This document shows, piece after piece, positions 10,784 through 24,377 of a stretch of 64,000 nt of DNA; position 1 is the stretch's first letter; each line of letters opens with the position of its first letter. The stretch covers positions 40,352,002 through 40,416,001 of the forward strand of contig CAMGYJ010000005.1 in NCBI GenBank assembly GCA_946122785.1. The letters run 5' to 3'. The notes below the pieces were generated by a model that saw only the letters and a program-made list of their open reading frames with translations, did not search any database and was not told the origin of the DNA. Origin of the DNA: Linum tenue. Its lineage: Eukaryota > Streptophyta > Magnoliopsida > Malpighiales > Linaceae. The translations under genes and the position numbers were made by a program.

Positions 10784-13148
10784 GTAAAGTATATTGCTGT
10801 CGGCATAAACGTGAATCTGTTGGATCTCCCTAACTGTTCTGTATTTACATTACTGTCCTTCTGAAATACTGAAAAGTTAACAAAGATGCCAAACCTGGAG
10901 TTGGATAATAAAAACCCTTCCATCTATTGAAGTCAACGACGGTTACCGAATTGAAAATGAAAAACCAGTAGGCGCGGCGCAAAACCACAAACTAGAACTG
11001 AAATTTACATGCAGCTCCCTTCCCAGGTAGATTAAATGGGCCAACGACAAAAGAACTCTCAATAGAGTGACCCATCAAAATTCTCAAAAATAATAACGTA
11101 TGGGTGATTTGTCACAATGTCAATAGATAAACAACTTTGTAAAAGAACTACAAACCCAAAGATCGAAATAGAAAAAGTTAAACCCTCGAAAACTAGGCAA
11201 GTCAATGTACTTCTCTTATAAAAAGATCACAAAACAAGAATGTTTAAAAACATCACTTACAACGCTAATTATGAGGAGCTCCCTCATTCGAAATGATCAC
11301 TTGAGACACCGAAAACTCTAGGGGGAAAGAACAACCTAACAGTGATGTGTTGTAATGCTGATAAAATTAACAGCTAAAAGCCCGCTAATCAAACCACTAA
11401 TCAAACAGATGGAAAAGAAAAACGACAATATACAGTCGGTCTTTGTTCACAGAAACGACAGAAGCAAGCTTTACTCGATCGACGCTTTCTTCTTCACAGT
11501 TTATTCGATCAAAAGAGACAAAACTAGCTAGTTATACATTTTTCATGTAGAAGTTCCACCAAGGAATTTTCATTTGCATACCTGAATCAGACCAAGTTGC
11601 CAAAACAGATTGTTCACAGGTTTGCTTGACCAAAACAGGGCGTTGTTATTGGCAAATGCTCTGATATCTTCGTGTGAACAGACTGATAGCTGATGAACCA
11701 GCAAAAATAAAAAAACCTGGAAGAAAGAACAGCAAAATTTGAAGTCCCAAGCCCTAATAAAGCTGAAGAAGGATGATATCAAATCAATAAAATTAAACAC
11801 AAGGAGCTCTAAAATCCAAACATTCAACATCCCGTAGCATCCAAAAGGATAGAGAGCTGATGAAGTAACCAAAAGGAAGAGGTAAGCCTATTGCACACAA
11901 CTTATTTTGTTGACCAACCAGAATCTCCATCTCCATAAATGGAAAACATGGCACCATTTATTGCAACCATAAACGCATTAAATACGAAGTCATCGAGAAG
12001 GGGCAAAACAGAAATGGCGCTATGTCGGACATGAAATTAATTACCATTAAAAAAAAAACACTCGAAACTTTCAGTTCGCTTAACACAAAATCCAGCTACT
12101 ACAGACAAGAAAAAAGCCATTGTACGACAATGCCAACGAAAATGAAAGGGACAACTGAAAGGACAAAAATAAAGGGGAGGTACCTGAATCAGAGACCAAG
12201 ATGCCAAGATAGTAAAGCCCGCAGCTTTATTAAAGCTGAAATTGGACCCTCTCTTGGCAAAATGTTCAGAGGTGTTGGACGAAGGAAGTCAGGGACGATA
12301 GAAGGGCAAAAATGGAATACCTGTGAACCACAGAAAAGGAATGAGAAACTACATAATTCAGCTCAAAGTAATCACAGCCCAGAATTATGGTTTGCACTTG
12401 CAGTCAAATAGCACAATCAACTGAGATTGAAGTGCTGCTCATGGGTTCCCCGAAATTCAAAACCCTAACTTTCTGCAACCAACTAGGTGGGGGCAGAAAC
12501 GGGAAATGAAGGCAAGCTGAGAATTTTTTTTTTTTTTTTTTTTTGTTAACCAGTTAGTTGTCTACAGATCCGAATAGAACACAAACCCTAGCCAGCTAGC
12601 GTAGCCATAGCGAAGGAGATTGGCCCAAACGGTCAAAAGAAGAAGAACAGAGAAGCTGCAGAGGAAGAGAGGGAGAGAAATGGAGATCTTCGTTTGCTAA
12701 CCTCAATTTTTGGAGAAGTACAAATAAGATCTGAGCATGGAATGAGCAAAACATTTAAGAGATCCAAAGCTCCCAGACTCGCAGAAACACACAATACACC
12801 ACAGAACACCCCGCCGAGAAACAGAGAAAGAAAGAGTGGAGAAAATCAGAGAATCCGGTGGGAAACTGAAGCAGGGGAATCCCCCAAATAGCAAATAAAT
12901 GATGAAGACGGAATTGAAACTTTAGGAGAGGAGCCAAAGGAATTATTGAAATTGAATAAAGAAATATAGGTTTTTTAAATCCGGGGTTTTTTTTAAATAA
13001 ATATTATTTACTCAAATAAGTGGCAGGTAAGATTATTTCATCATTTAACCTTTTATTTTGAAATTTTTAGCTTATCTGGTGATCTATTATCTACTAATTA
13101 TTTTTGTTGAAGAAATATTATGTTCCTTTTGGAGCTGTGATTTATCAT
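10784..13148. other. Region after MAP65 exon 9; possible minus-strand untranslated exons
   Basis: No MAP65 exon is found here. On the minus strand, 12937 to about 11570 resembles a plant 5' leader: pyrimidine-rich, with an AAACCCTAG-like motif (inverted near 12582-12590) and two candidate exons ending in similar donor sequence, GATTCAG|GTAC (near 12183) and GATTCAG|GTAT (near 11582). A run of at least 20 T lies at about 12525-12545. No protein family is recognisable. It could be a non-coding transcription unit or the remains of one. Confidence 0.3.
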
Positions 13149-13654
13149 GGGTTAATATTTTTCGTATGACCTGAACTTTTATCAAAATAAACATCCTGGC
13201 CAATTTTTTGATCTATAACATCCTGCCCTGAACTATACACCAAAATAAACAATTTGGTCAGATCCGATTTTTGACCGTTAACTTGGACGGTCAAACGCGT
13301 TGATAGTTAGTCAACGCGCCATGTCACTGCCAAGTCAGCATAAAATATTTAAAATAATTCACAATTTCCACACATTCCCTAATTTTAAATTATTATAAAT
13401 TAAAAAAATCATCTAATACCTTAGTTAAACCAAAAATAAAAAAATTAAATATTAATCAGATCTTCTGACTTGGCAGTGACGTGGCGCGTTGACCGTTAGT
13501 CAACGCGTTTGACCGTCCAAGTTAACAGTCAAACATCGGGTTTGGCCAAATTGTTTATTTTGGTGTATAGTTCGGGCCATGATGTTATAGATCCAAAAGA
13601 TTGCCCAGGATGTTTATTTTGGTCAAAGTTCAGGCCATACGAAAATATTAACCC
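13149..13654. mobile_element. Mutator-type MITE, 506 bp, 9-bp TSD ATTTATCAT
   Basis: Both ends are GGGTTAATATTTTTCGTATG and its inverted copy, extending as long terminal inverted repeats of roughly 200 bp. The 9-bp duplication ATTTATCAT (13140-13148 and 13655-13663) is exact, which is the Mutator signature. Inner arms carry palindromic GTTGACCGTTAGTCAAC-type blocks. A second copy is at 23858-24368. No ORF. Confidence 0.9.
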
Positions 13655-13778
13655 ATTTATCATTACTTAATTTACTGCCTCACACAGTTCCAAAAACAAT
13701 TTTGGTAACTATGATAAATCACAATTGAATCATCACTCTATAAATGTACAATTATGAATGACAATGGGTGGGCTAGTT

Positions 13779-14262
13779 TGGTTCTGCTGTAGTTTTGACA
13801 AAAGTAGCTTATGGCTAGAGCTTTTAGAAAAATACTTTTCAAAAAAAGCAATTAAATGTTTGGATGAAAAACTATTAGAAGTGTTTTTCAATATGAGAGG
13901 TTATGTAAAATGACTATAAAAGACTTATAATATAAACTATGAATAAAAATTCTAAACAATAAAAAGTAGTCAAAATGTATCTTGTTAGATTTCTTTTATA
14001 TTAAATAATATGATTTTATAATTTATTTTATTTTTAAAATGATATAAATGAAATAAAATTATTTTTTTGAAATAAAATTAAAATATGGTAAAGGATAATC
14101 TTATACTTTTAAAACAGCTTTTCGCAGAAGCTGCGAATCGGAGCTTCTGCTTTTATGTTACACAACAGCGTTTTCAGCTTTTCAAAAGCCGAGCTTTTAG
14201 AGTTGTTTTATGTTTGGCCTTGCTTCAGCTTTTAAAATCGAAAAATAAATCTAAAAACCGGG
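13779..14262. mobile_element. MITE copy 1 of a family also at 61970-62402
   Basis: About 430 bp align well with 61970-62402, including GAAAAACTATTAGAAGTG, the stretch ATGAGAGGTTATGTAAAATG, and a 3' part with AAAACAGCTTTTCGCAGAAGC and CTTTTCAAAAGCCGAGC. The ends are rich in AGCTTTT/AAAAGCT inverted words. Borders are approximate; I could not find a convincing duplication. Confidence 0.55.
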
Positions 14263-15629
14263 TGCAATATTAATCCAACCCAATAAATCATACATTTCTT
14301 TTGTTTGAAAGCAAAAATTATCCGCTTCATACAAGTTAGGGTATCGATACTACTTTTCTACCATTTTATTATATATGTCCTGAGATTTATTCATATCTCT
14401 TCTATTCTAATTTTTTTTAAAATAACAATTTAGCTCACGGGTTCCCCTAATAAAAATATGGAGAGGTGAGAATATATGTCTCTTAAATGGTATGACTCTA
14501 TTTTCAAGTTATTCTCTCTTTCGCATTTAGAAAATGTTTTCCCTATTTGTTCTCACATAAAAAAATGGTTACATTTATTTTCTTTGAGTAGTATATTTAA
14601 ATGAATGTACAGCAACTTGAAACAACACGAATATTATCCCACTCAACCCACATATAACCCAAAACATACATATTCCCATGCTATGGACAAAGTGTACACA
14701 ATCATTTTCTTTTACTCAAATAGCTAGACAAATCTTATTTTCATTTTTTCTGTAGAATTGATAAATGCGAAATGGACAATGACATTTTTAGTACTAGCTT
14801 GTATTCCGCCCATTGTTCGGAAAATTGAATTAGTTAAAATTATAGTTTTAAACAAATTTGAGATTTTAATTAATCGGTATGATGCGAATATTATACGACT
14901 TGATAATAGTTAACTAATGAATTTCGTTGTCATGGTCGAATTACTAAAGGCTCGGGAACATGTAAATATATATATGTTTTTATAAATCGTAAGTATCCAC
15001 ATCATAATATTTTTCAAATTACATTATTATATGTATCATAATAAATAATCTCAACTTATATCTTAACACCTTATAGATACTAAACAAATTTATTTAGTAT
15101 TCAAAATGGCTGATCAAAATTTGGAAAAAAATGGTGATATTGCTCCTCAACTGATCAAAAGTTTCAATTCTTGGGGAAGTATCATGATCATCTTTAACGC
15201 TTTTCCTTTGTTGGATTCTTTTTTCATCCTTGGTCCTGAACGCTCAAGGATGATTTGTTATGCTTACATTTGACTTTGTTGCTCAATAATTTTAAATAAA
15301 TGAAGTTGCTATTCGCCCCGTCAATTCTCCTGACCCAAATAACTCAATTTTCTCCTATAAACTATTCGGGTAATGTATTTGAATGTACCTTATATGTCAA
15401 CAGTAAACCTGGCTATACTCCATACACCCTATAACTCCAATCTCAAGCGATTGCAATTTACACACAAAAAAAATGCACGCCTTAAAATCCAAAATACGAC
15501 ATCATGCAACAAGGTTGTCAAATTGGTTCCAACAGTTAACCCGAGTAAGCAAGGTGATCACGTTTCAACGGGTTGAACCAAAATAAAATGATTTGACTCT
15601 GGTCGTTTGGAAGTTGCGATTGTTCTTAC
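14263..15629. other. AT-rich intergenic DNA
   Basis: No recognisable gene, RNA or element border. Short ORFs present here have no family features. Confidence 0.6.
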
Positions 15630-16283
15630 CAGCGACGAATCCAGAACACAAAAGAACACTAGGCCGCATTTTATTAGAAAATTAGAACCATAAAAAAATT
15701 AATGATTATAGTTTTTTTACAATGTAAATTGTACACAACGGTATCTTAATTTAGAAAATGTATCAATAATATAGTCCACATCCATACCAATAGTATACAT
15801 TATCCCAAATAAAATACTTGAGCAATTGGCAAGAAATTCATCGCTAATTTATTGTGCATATAAGTTTTTACATGTTTCTTTGTTCAAAAGGTTCTCTCAG
15901 GTTCTCTCTGTAGTTGTTGAAACGAGCAGCATCAACACTAGACAAATCAATATCAATTTGCATTATGTGTCCATCCCTATACCACCAGTTGTCTAGTAAA
16001 TATTCAAGGTAACAAACCTTATATTTCTTTTAGTCTGCTATGCTTTAGAGTTTTAGTTTTCATTGTTTTTTTTAGACGAAAAATCTTTGGGGCTTGACTA
16101 AATTTAGAGTAGTGATTTGAATATATTCATCTAAATCAATTTGCTAATTATATCCAATTTTATTATAAAATAGCATTGGGCCGAATACCTAATATCAAAA
16201 AATTCATAAGGCCTATACTAACTATGGATCCAGAGGAGGGCTGGACCGGGGCCCGGGGTGGCCACCCCCTGGATCCGCCACTA
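15630..16283. mobile_element. hAT MITE, 654 bp, TSD GTTCTTAC
   Basis: Termini CAGCGACGAATCCAGA and, inverted, TAGTGGCGGATCCAGG. The exact 8-bp duplication GTTCTTAC sits at 15622-15629 and 16284-16291. The subterminal GGGGCCCGGGGTGGCCACCCC is a GC-rich near-palindrome. It belongs to the same terminus class as 27012-27613 and 28359-28995. Confidence 0.85.
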
Positions 16284-16291
16284 GTTCTTAC

Positions 16292-17938
16292 ACATGTATT
16301 ATATAGAATGCATCATTATTTATTTATTTATTATCAGAAACAATACATGTATTGTTGTTATGATCAACAGATACTATCACTCAAAATAAGTGATCGTTAT
16401 ATATAAGGTTTTAGTTGTGATTGTTGAGATTATTTTGTCTTAGCTTTAAGCTCATATGACATACACAATCACACATACCAAATGTTGTATTTTACAGTGC
16501 ATTAATTTCGATAATATATATTTAATATTATGCATTCACAACAAATACATCTATCTAACAATCACAACTTCCAAACGACACCAAGACTCGAATTTAAGAC
16601 ATAGAGAGGAAGTATTTGCGAGGGAAACAAAGAGAGAAAGAGTTTTGGTGACTCACTTAGTTATTTAAGGCATTAAAACATGAAGATTTTGACCCCGTTT
16701 GATCAATTTTAAGCTAACCGAACGTGTGGTAACATGGTTAGTTAGAGCTGAACTTAGTTCAACCATCAATTAACAATTATGTGTGCAACATAATCCTATC
16801 CCGTATTCATTAATTTGTAACTCGATTCCCATTAACATATACAACTAGTTTTTTTGTTTCATTGATATCGGTGCCATAAACATAGAAAAATTGTAGTTGT
16901 TGTATGTGTTAGTTGATAAAAGATAATGTGTATAAGACTAAGAGGTATCTACGCATATGTTCTTAAAACATCAAATATCATTGGCTCAATTGAAGGACTG
17001 AGATTTGGGGTTGAGTACATTTTAAGAAAATGAGCCACAGATTCTAATGTCTTGAACTATTAACCATCTATATCCAAATTTGATTTTAAAAAACCTAAAT
17101 ACAACCTCACGAGACAAAATCTTAACCTATTATTGCTTAGTTCTTAACTAAGGGATGGTTTGTGAGTTAGAGTCTAAATCTTTAGATTCTAAATAATTCC
17201 AAGATTTTAACTTTCCAAATTGTCGAAAAAAAGATTTAAAATTAGTTATTGTGTGGTAACTATCATGGTTAACATTCAATGGAAACTGGATTTTTTTTTA
17301 TCAAATGGCATGTTTACTCTTAATTAAAACAATTAGATGGCTTGAGAAATATTAAAAATTTATTGGTAAGTATAGTTAGTGGGATAAATAAGAAAATGTA
17401 GAGATAAATTATCAGAAAAATCATTCGTAGTGATCTACAAAATGAAAATCAATATATTTTGAGAAAAGAATTTCATACCACTCGTTGCTACCATGTTACC
17501 ACCTTCGTTTTGTAACTCAAATTTTGAATTTTTTTGAGTAGATGGAACGAAATTTTCATTGTCAATTGGATCTATAATTTATGAAGAAAAAAAAATACAG
17601 GACAAAACGTACCACCTCATACCACTCTAGTATATGGGTGGTAATTAGTGGTAAACAATGATAAATGTGGTAAATAACAAGTCATATATTCCTATTATCA
17701 TGTATTTAACTATCCTAAACTATGTTATATTCATACCACCATAGTACACTTCTGTGCCGCGTGGTGTGATCTTATGTAGTACCAAGCAGTACCACCATGT
17801 TTAGTATGATATTAAATGTTTCGATTTTTTTTAATTAAAAAAATATCAATGAAGGTTACTGACTTGATCCGCTCCCGAAAAATACAATTTACTAATTAGA
17901 GAATCTATTATTTTATTTTTGCTGCAAAGAGAATCCAT
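16292..17938. other. AT-rich intergenic DNA
   Basis: No gene or element border that I can support. Several short direct words (ACCACCAT/GTACCAC) occur around 17600-17800 without a clear repeat unit. Confidence 0.55.
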
Positions 17939-18338
17939 TATTGATTACTATTTATCATATCGAGGCTAGCCAATAGGCAGTTTATTTTTTTTATGAGTAC
18001 TTGTAGGTAATTTATTAATTAAATAGAATGTAATTTTTTTGTGAGAAAAATAGAATGTAATTAATTACTGATTAGGACTGCCAATTCATTTTAATACTAT
18101 TTTTGGCATTTACCTTTTTGTTGGAAATCTTACTATATTATTGATTACTATTTATCAGATAGATAATAGCCAATAGGCAGTTTTTTTTTATGAATACTTG
18201 TAGGCAGTTTATTAATTAGATAGAATGTAATTTTTTTATGAGAAAAATAGAATGTAATTAATTACTGATTAGGACTGCCAATTCATTTTAATACTATTTT
18301 TGGCATTTACCTTTTTGTTGGATTGCTTACTATATTAT
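17939..18338. repeat. Tandem duplication, two units of about 200 bp
   Basis: Unit 1 (17939-18138) and unit 2 (18139-18338) both start TATTGATTACTATTTATCA and end near TTTACCTTTTTGTTGG. They share an inner GATTAGGACTGCCAATTC block and differ by scattered substitutions. This is a simple direct duplication, not a satellite array. Confidence 0.8.
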
Positions 18339-21300
18339 CCTTTTGTTTTTGTCAAAAGATTGCTTACCATCTTATCATCATCACATGCTTGTGTTTCTTG
18401 ATTCAATCCTTTAAAAGGAAATATTTTCCCCAGCTTTTTAGATTTTCTGATTCCCTTTTTGTTAAAACACACAAAAAAGAAAAGAAAAAGATTATCGGCT
18501 AATCATTTTTAATTAACACAAAGCAGTTGTTTTGTTGCCTTTCACTTTGATTGTTATTTGAAACGTGGCTAATTAATCAATTTTTGTATGACTGTAATCG
18601 CAGTTGCGACTTGCGAGACATTTTTTGGTTTACTGTTCTGAAGTAATAGATCAACCACGCCAAGTTAAGAGAAGATACATAGCACAACTACCTAAATGGT
18701 AAAACGGATAAATTACAAGTTTGATCACTGGATTTTTTTTATTTTGCTTCATGTTTATCTATCACTAAAGAATTATAATTGCTAATGATGACTTATTTTA
18801 TATTATAATTTCACAAATGATCACCGGCCGTCCAACTCCATCAACTTTGTCACGTTCCTCAAGCTTGTCACAAGTCTTCGAGAGAGCAAGAGGTGATTAA
18901 AGTTGTGATGCATCACATCAAAGAATCAGGGCGCTAAACAAGTCATCGAGGCTATCTCAAACACCAAGATAGTTAAATAGACACCTCGCAAGGGAAGTTA
19001 CAAATATCTTCGGAGACACGAGAGCCAACTATACTAACCATGTCCAGTGGTGGAATGGCATTTAGGAGCCCAACTCAACAGGATGGTTACTTCATCACCT
19101 TCTCCATCTCATAAGGGTTATAAATAGGAGGAAAGATTGACAAAGACAAGAAATGTCAATTCCACAACGAATACACATGTCATGTTTTTCATTTTCTCCG
19201 TTATATATAGCTATAGTCACAGTTTTTAGTTTGAAGCATTCACATAACTTCCATAGACATATTCATAGTTTTAGTTTGCGGACCTCTCTAGTAATCTCCA
19301 TATGAGTAGACTAATTCGATTTGAATTCAACAAACATCAAACACCATTGTTCGGGCTTTTTCTCTACGAGATGTGAACTGTATTTTGAATTTATTATCCA
19401 AAAAAATTAAGATGCATCGATGAGACTCATTAAAAGTAAGTTGCGCGATTGTCAGGCACACCATACCCTGCTCACTATCGAAGCTATAAGATGAAATAAT
19501 GAGAAACCAAAAAAACGCAATGGGTTTTGCAAACACAAAGAACAAAACTGTACACCTCACCTTTCGTTGCAATTTGAACCAATTGTCTTTTCCGCGAGCC
19601 GCCCGCCTACACTTTTCTTGCGAAACAAACAACGGTGATTGCTCAGGGAATTAAACCGGTAACGTATGCATGCAATTTGGCTACTACATATATAAATGCA
19701 AACCATCATCCAAACTTTTGTCAAGCCATCTCGTAGCGTGAATGACTGAATGCCAAGAAACCACAAAACGTCTGGCGGAAAAAGATGGGGAAATGTTATA
19801 TAGAGAGAAAAGGTCCAATATAAAGACGTAGCTATAGCTTGGGACAAAGCTCGATGAGGTTTGCATGAATAATTGTTTCAGCAGCTTTTTTTCTCACTAT
19901 TTTTCATTTCCTTCCTCTTTCTTCATCACAAACGAATTGGCTAAGATTCATTGACCTCACAATGCATTGGAAAAAGCAAGGGGAGAGAGAGGGCAGAGAC
20001 TTTACCGATTTCTCGAGTGATTTTTATATATCAATTAACCAGCTGAATTTTAAACCTCTCTTTAATTTAGGTCGATATATGATTCTCAGTAAGTACCGAA
20101 AAGACATCCACTCCACCTCCAAACAGGAGCGAAACCGTGAATCAAATTGCCTGCTTATCGAGTGGCTTTGATTGGTTGAAATTGCAAAATCAAGACTTCA
20201 ATAGTTTACATATTAGATGTTACTGAATATTGAGCTTGTTGTCATCCAAAACTAAGCTCAAAAGTTGGATGAACAGGTAGAGTTTAAGATAACTGTAATT
20301 CTTTCTGACGAAATGAAGAATGAGGACAAGAACGAAAGACAAGCAAGGGAAAGTGGAAGTGTGAGGGATCGGGAAATTGCCAAATTGTAAGAAACACAGC
20401 ATAAGCAGACGAAATCCCTTCTTGCCCAATTTGCATGCACATCACGTAAGCAATAACATGATAGAAGCTATAAAATAAAATAAAATTAAATAAATATAAA
20501 TACTCCTTTCCCCGTTGAATTAACCAAAATAAATAATTGCTCCTTCCTTTCCTTCCCTAATTCAAGGGATTTCTTTTCCAGAAAATAATATCGTGGAAAT
20601 AGTACTTGTGCACTGAACATGCAATAGCATATATTATATATATGAAAATGATATCTAGATTTTGAATTGATCAGAGTTTATCATCTAGTATTATTAAAAA
20701 TTAAAATTTAGGTCTTAATTCTATAAATCTCATATACTAAGATCAATTTAATTTGAAATAAAAATCTTAAGTTATGATTCGTCGAAATATATGCAGCAAA
20801 TTAGATGCACAATTTCAAGAGTTAGGCTCTATGATTTAGATAACTGAGACTTAGGGTTCATTCATCAACGGTTAGAATATAGTATCATACTCAAAAATCC
20901 GGTTAATTGGTGATCTAAATAATATTTTTTTACTCAATATATATCATATTCTAGATTTTACCCAAGCTACTAGAGAAGCGACTATATATACATGAAGACG
21001 CTTAGCTGATTGTGTAGATCAACCCAATTGGAGTGGTGCATAGTTTTTGCTTTATGACGTCCGCTCTGAATTCCTCTCTCTTTTCCTCGTTATATATTAC
21101 GTACTCGACTTGCTTTTTATTTAATTTCAGCAAGGACTATATTATCATCAGTCATCACCACCAATAAGATAAGCGAGGGAGAGGAATGGGCTGGAGGCTT
21201 GGAGCTTGGAAAGTCTATCGGGAATTCTTTTCTATTTATAATTTTTATGTATGCCAACTGGGGAAAATCTTACACATTAACGCGTGATTTTCTTACTTCA

Positions 21301-22168
21301 AATGGATAAAAAAAGAACGCGTGATATCTGGGGGGAAAAATAGCCAATTTTAAGAAATTTCATTCGCCATGATTATTTGAGTGGATACAAATTTATGAAA
21401 TGAGCCCCAATTGTTACAAGTAAAAAAGTCGGGCCTGATGCTTTCGAAAAACAAAATACAAATTGGTCATATGCTGATATGCATGATTTATACATAGAGG
21501 AAATTGGGCCTGGTGAAGGAATTATAGTGAGACACACGAATACTGCACTTGAGCGAAGACGTTGAGTATTAAAGGAGAGTGTATAATTTGTTAGACAGAT
21601 TCTATGTCGATAAAGTATGAGAGATATTTATAAATATATAAGTTACATTCAAATTTAACTGATAAGAAGAGTTTTGGTTAGATGAATGAGCTATTGTAAC
21701 TTGTAAGAATTCAGAAGTTGGAAGTGCTAAATACGAAAGAATGCAAAGATGAATGACTTCTCAAAAATTATCATGATGCACTAAAAAGCAAAATTGTGCA
21801 AGATATATTCAAAAAGAACATTATCTTAATTAGAAAAAAGTGAGTTACATGTGTGTTTTTTCGGAAGAAAAAAAATGGTCCAATGATTTTTAAATAAAGA
21901 AAATTGGGTGTGTCGAAGAAATTATAGTGAGGCCGGACTATTGAAAAGTCACACAGCAAATGAAAGTGGGCTATAGTCCAAGTACAAGAAGCAGGGAATG
22001 GACCAATTGGCCAAATCAATCTGATCGTGAAGTGAATTATATAGAAGCCCAAATCCAAGGCTTTGAGGTTTTTTTTTTTTTTTTTGACAACGGCTTTGAG
22101 TTTGAGGTCTAGTATTGTGTTGTGTTGTAGGAGTGACCTAAGGAGTGAACACTATTATGATAATAAAT
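18339..22168. other. Intergenic DNA without recognisable genes
   Basis: Mostly AT-rich. 18830-19160 is less AT-rich and ends in GGTTATAAATAGGAGG (about 19116-19131), a TATA-like context that could be the promoter part of a degraded LTR. At 22055-22101 a T-run with GACAAC sits between two copies of GGCTTTGAG, which looks like a minimal 5'-truncated retroposition on the minus strand. No ORF shows family features. Confidence 0.45.
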
Positions 22169-23581
22169 AGAGCAAATACCACTACAATACACGAATTATC
22201 GAAAAAAATGTCACTTGTGTACTAAATTATTCAATATTTCATTTCTGTCCTGTACTATTTTTCCGTTAGAGATGACCGAGTTTGACCGTCAATATTTAAC
22301 AGAAAATCCTGTTAGCGTCGACATGACATATGATGTGAAATTTTTAATATTATTTTTATTTACTTTTTTCATGTAATAAAAAATACAAAATAAAAACTCC
22401 CAATCCCTTCTCCGAGTCCGAGAACGGGAAGGCCCCCTCCGGCCTTCTTTCGCGTTCCCTGACCATCGCATCCTCCGCCATCATTCGCCTCTCCCAGCCG
22501 AGCCCGAGAAGGAGAAGGGCACCGCCAGCCTTCATTCGCGTTCCCTGGCCGTCTTTTGCGTCCCCCGCCGTCATTTGCCTCTCCCAGCCGAGACCAAGAA
22601 CAAGAAGGGTCAAGGGTGCCGCGTCGTTCTTTTTCTCTTTTGCGAGTCGAGATTGATTTGAGCGTAGATGGGGCAATTACATCTCTAATTTGTTTGCTTG
22701 TGGCGGAAATTGAGCAACCAATTCTTTCCTAGTAAAGCTTATACAAGGTGAGGCCATTCCTTGTGTACTTTCACCCAAATCCAATCGCACAACAAGATAC
22801 AAGGCACGACGTTTTCCTAACTTTTGTTGAGAAAGAATATTGGAACAGAACAGAAAGGACCCTTCTCTGTATTGATCTCCGAGTCGGATCTCCTTCGACT
22901 GGGTCTAGCAAATTTGGAGGGTCGGTGTTTGTTATGGACTGGAGATAGATGAGAGTCTCATGGCATCATCGTCGACGTTTGGGGGTTTTCTGGGTTGGGG
23001 AATTTTTCCGAGAAAGAGAGACGAATCAGTAGAGAAAAAGAGAGAGCGATGGAGATGTTTCAATTGCGACGGAGATGATTCAGCGTTGAATTGAGAAACA
23101 CAGAGGGTGTATGGCAACTAGGTTGGGACTTTGGAGGGAAGACGATGGGATGAGGGCGTAGGTGGCTGGACGGAGGACAGAGGAAGGTTACGGTGGAAGT
23201 GGATGGTGGGAGGACAGGAGGGAGTTTCTTTTTTATTTTATTTATTTTTAAAGAGAGTTGGAAAATTGTGTATTATTAATTAATTTTTTTTATTAAATTA
23301 TTTAAAAATTATGTAATTTTCTTATTATAATTTAATTTTAAATTAAATAATGACATGGTTATGATATGGCATCCACACAGATGCCACTTTTGCCATATCT
23401 GCGAAAGTCAACAATAGTTTGACTTCCGTCCGGTCAATAGTTATCTCTAACGGCCAACTTAAAATGCCATGACACAAATGTCACAAACTCATATAGTTCA
23501 TGATAGAAATGGAATATTGAATTCAGTAGGATATAAGTGGCATTTTGTGGATAGTTCCAGTATTGTAGTAGTATTTGCCCT
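22169..23581. mobile_element. MULE-like element of 1.4 kb carrying non-TE sequence (Pack-MULE candidate)
   Basis: The left end AGAGCAAATACCACTACAATAC and the inverted right end share about 90 bp, including GCAAATAC, CACTTGTGTACT-like and ATTCAATATTTCATTTCT blocks. Flanks ATAATAAAT and AATAAAAAT agree at 6 of 9. The interior at 22395-23220 is far more GC-rich than the arms and contains a diverged internal duplication (CGCCTCTCCCAGCCGAG and TGCCTCTCCCAGCCGAG, near 22485 and 22572). A plus-strand stretch near 22795-22830 reads RHDVFLTF, reminiscent of the first strand of plant TIR domains, but it is too short to be sure. Confidence 0.55.
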
Positions 23582-23857
23582 AATAAAAATTGTTGTAAAT
23601 GGGAAATATGAGCATACTACAACTAGCTACAACAAATAGGTATTTTGTTTTGTGCTGGTCCTTGAGAAACCTTGGTACTTGTACTTGTGTTTGCTTTTCT
23701 TTCTTTTCTTCTAAGTAATAATATCATGTCATCATCATAAAAAAACAACTAGCTAAGAATGAGTACTTTTTTACGATAAATTTTATAATTTATTGCATCG
23801 ATTATTTTGTTTTAAAAATATTTTATAGTACAAATTGAACTTGTATCTTTAATATTA

Positions 23858-24368
23858 GGGTTAATATTTTCGTATGGCCTGAACTTTGATCAAAATAAAC
23901 ATCCTGGCCAATCTTTTCGATCTATAACATCCTGGCCCGAAATATATACCAAAATAAACAATTTGGCCAGTTCTGAATTTTGACCGTTAACTTGGACGGT
24001 CAAACGCATTGACCGTTAGCCAACGCGCCATGTCACTGCCAAATCAGCATAAAATATTTAAAATAATTCACAATTTCCACACATTCCCTAATTTTAAATT
24101 ATTATAAATTAAAAAATCATCTAATACCTTAGTTAAACCAAAAATAAAAAACGAAATAAAGTAAATATTTATCATCTTCTGACTTGGCAGTGACGTGGAG
24201 CGTTGACCGTAGGTCAACGCGTTTGACCGTCCAAGTTAACGGTCAAATATCGTGTTTGGCCAAATTGTTTATTTTGGTGTATAGTTCGGGCCATGATGTT
24301 ATAGATCGAAAAGATTGGTCATGATGTTTATTTTGGTCAAAGTTCAGGCCATACGAAAATATTAACCC
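23858..24368. mobile_element. Mutator-type MITE, 511 bp, 9-bp TSD TTAATATTA
   Basis: Second copy of the 13149-13654 family, with the same GGGTTAATATTTTCGTATGG ends and palindromic inner arms. The exact 9-bp duplication TTAATATTA is at 23849-23857 and 24369-24377. No ORF. Confidence 0.9.
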
Positions 24369-24377
24369 TTAATATTA

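Noticed and set aside
16176..16668. Short ORFs of 70-76 codons as genes
   Set aside because: They cross a hAT MITE end and AT-rich DNA; there is no codon bias or family feature.
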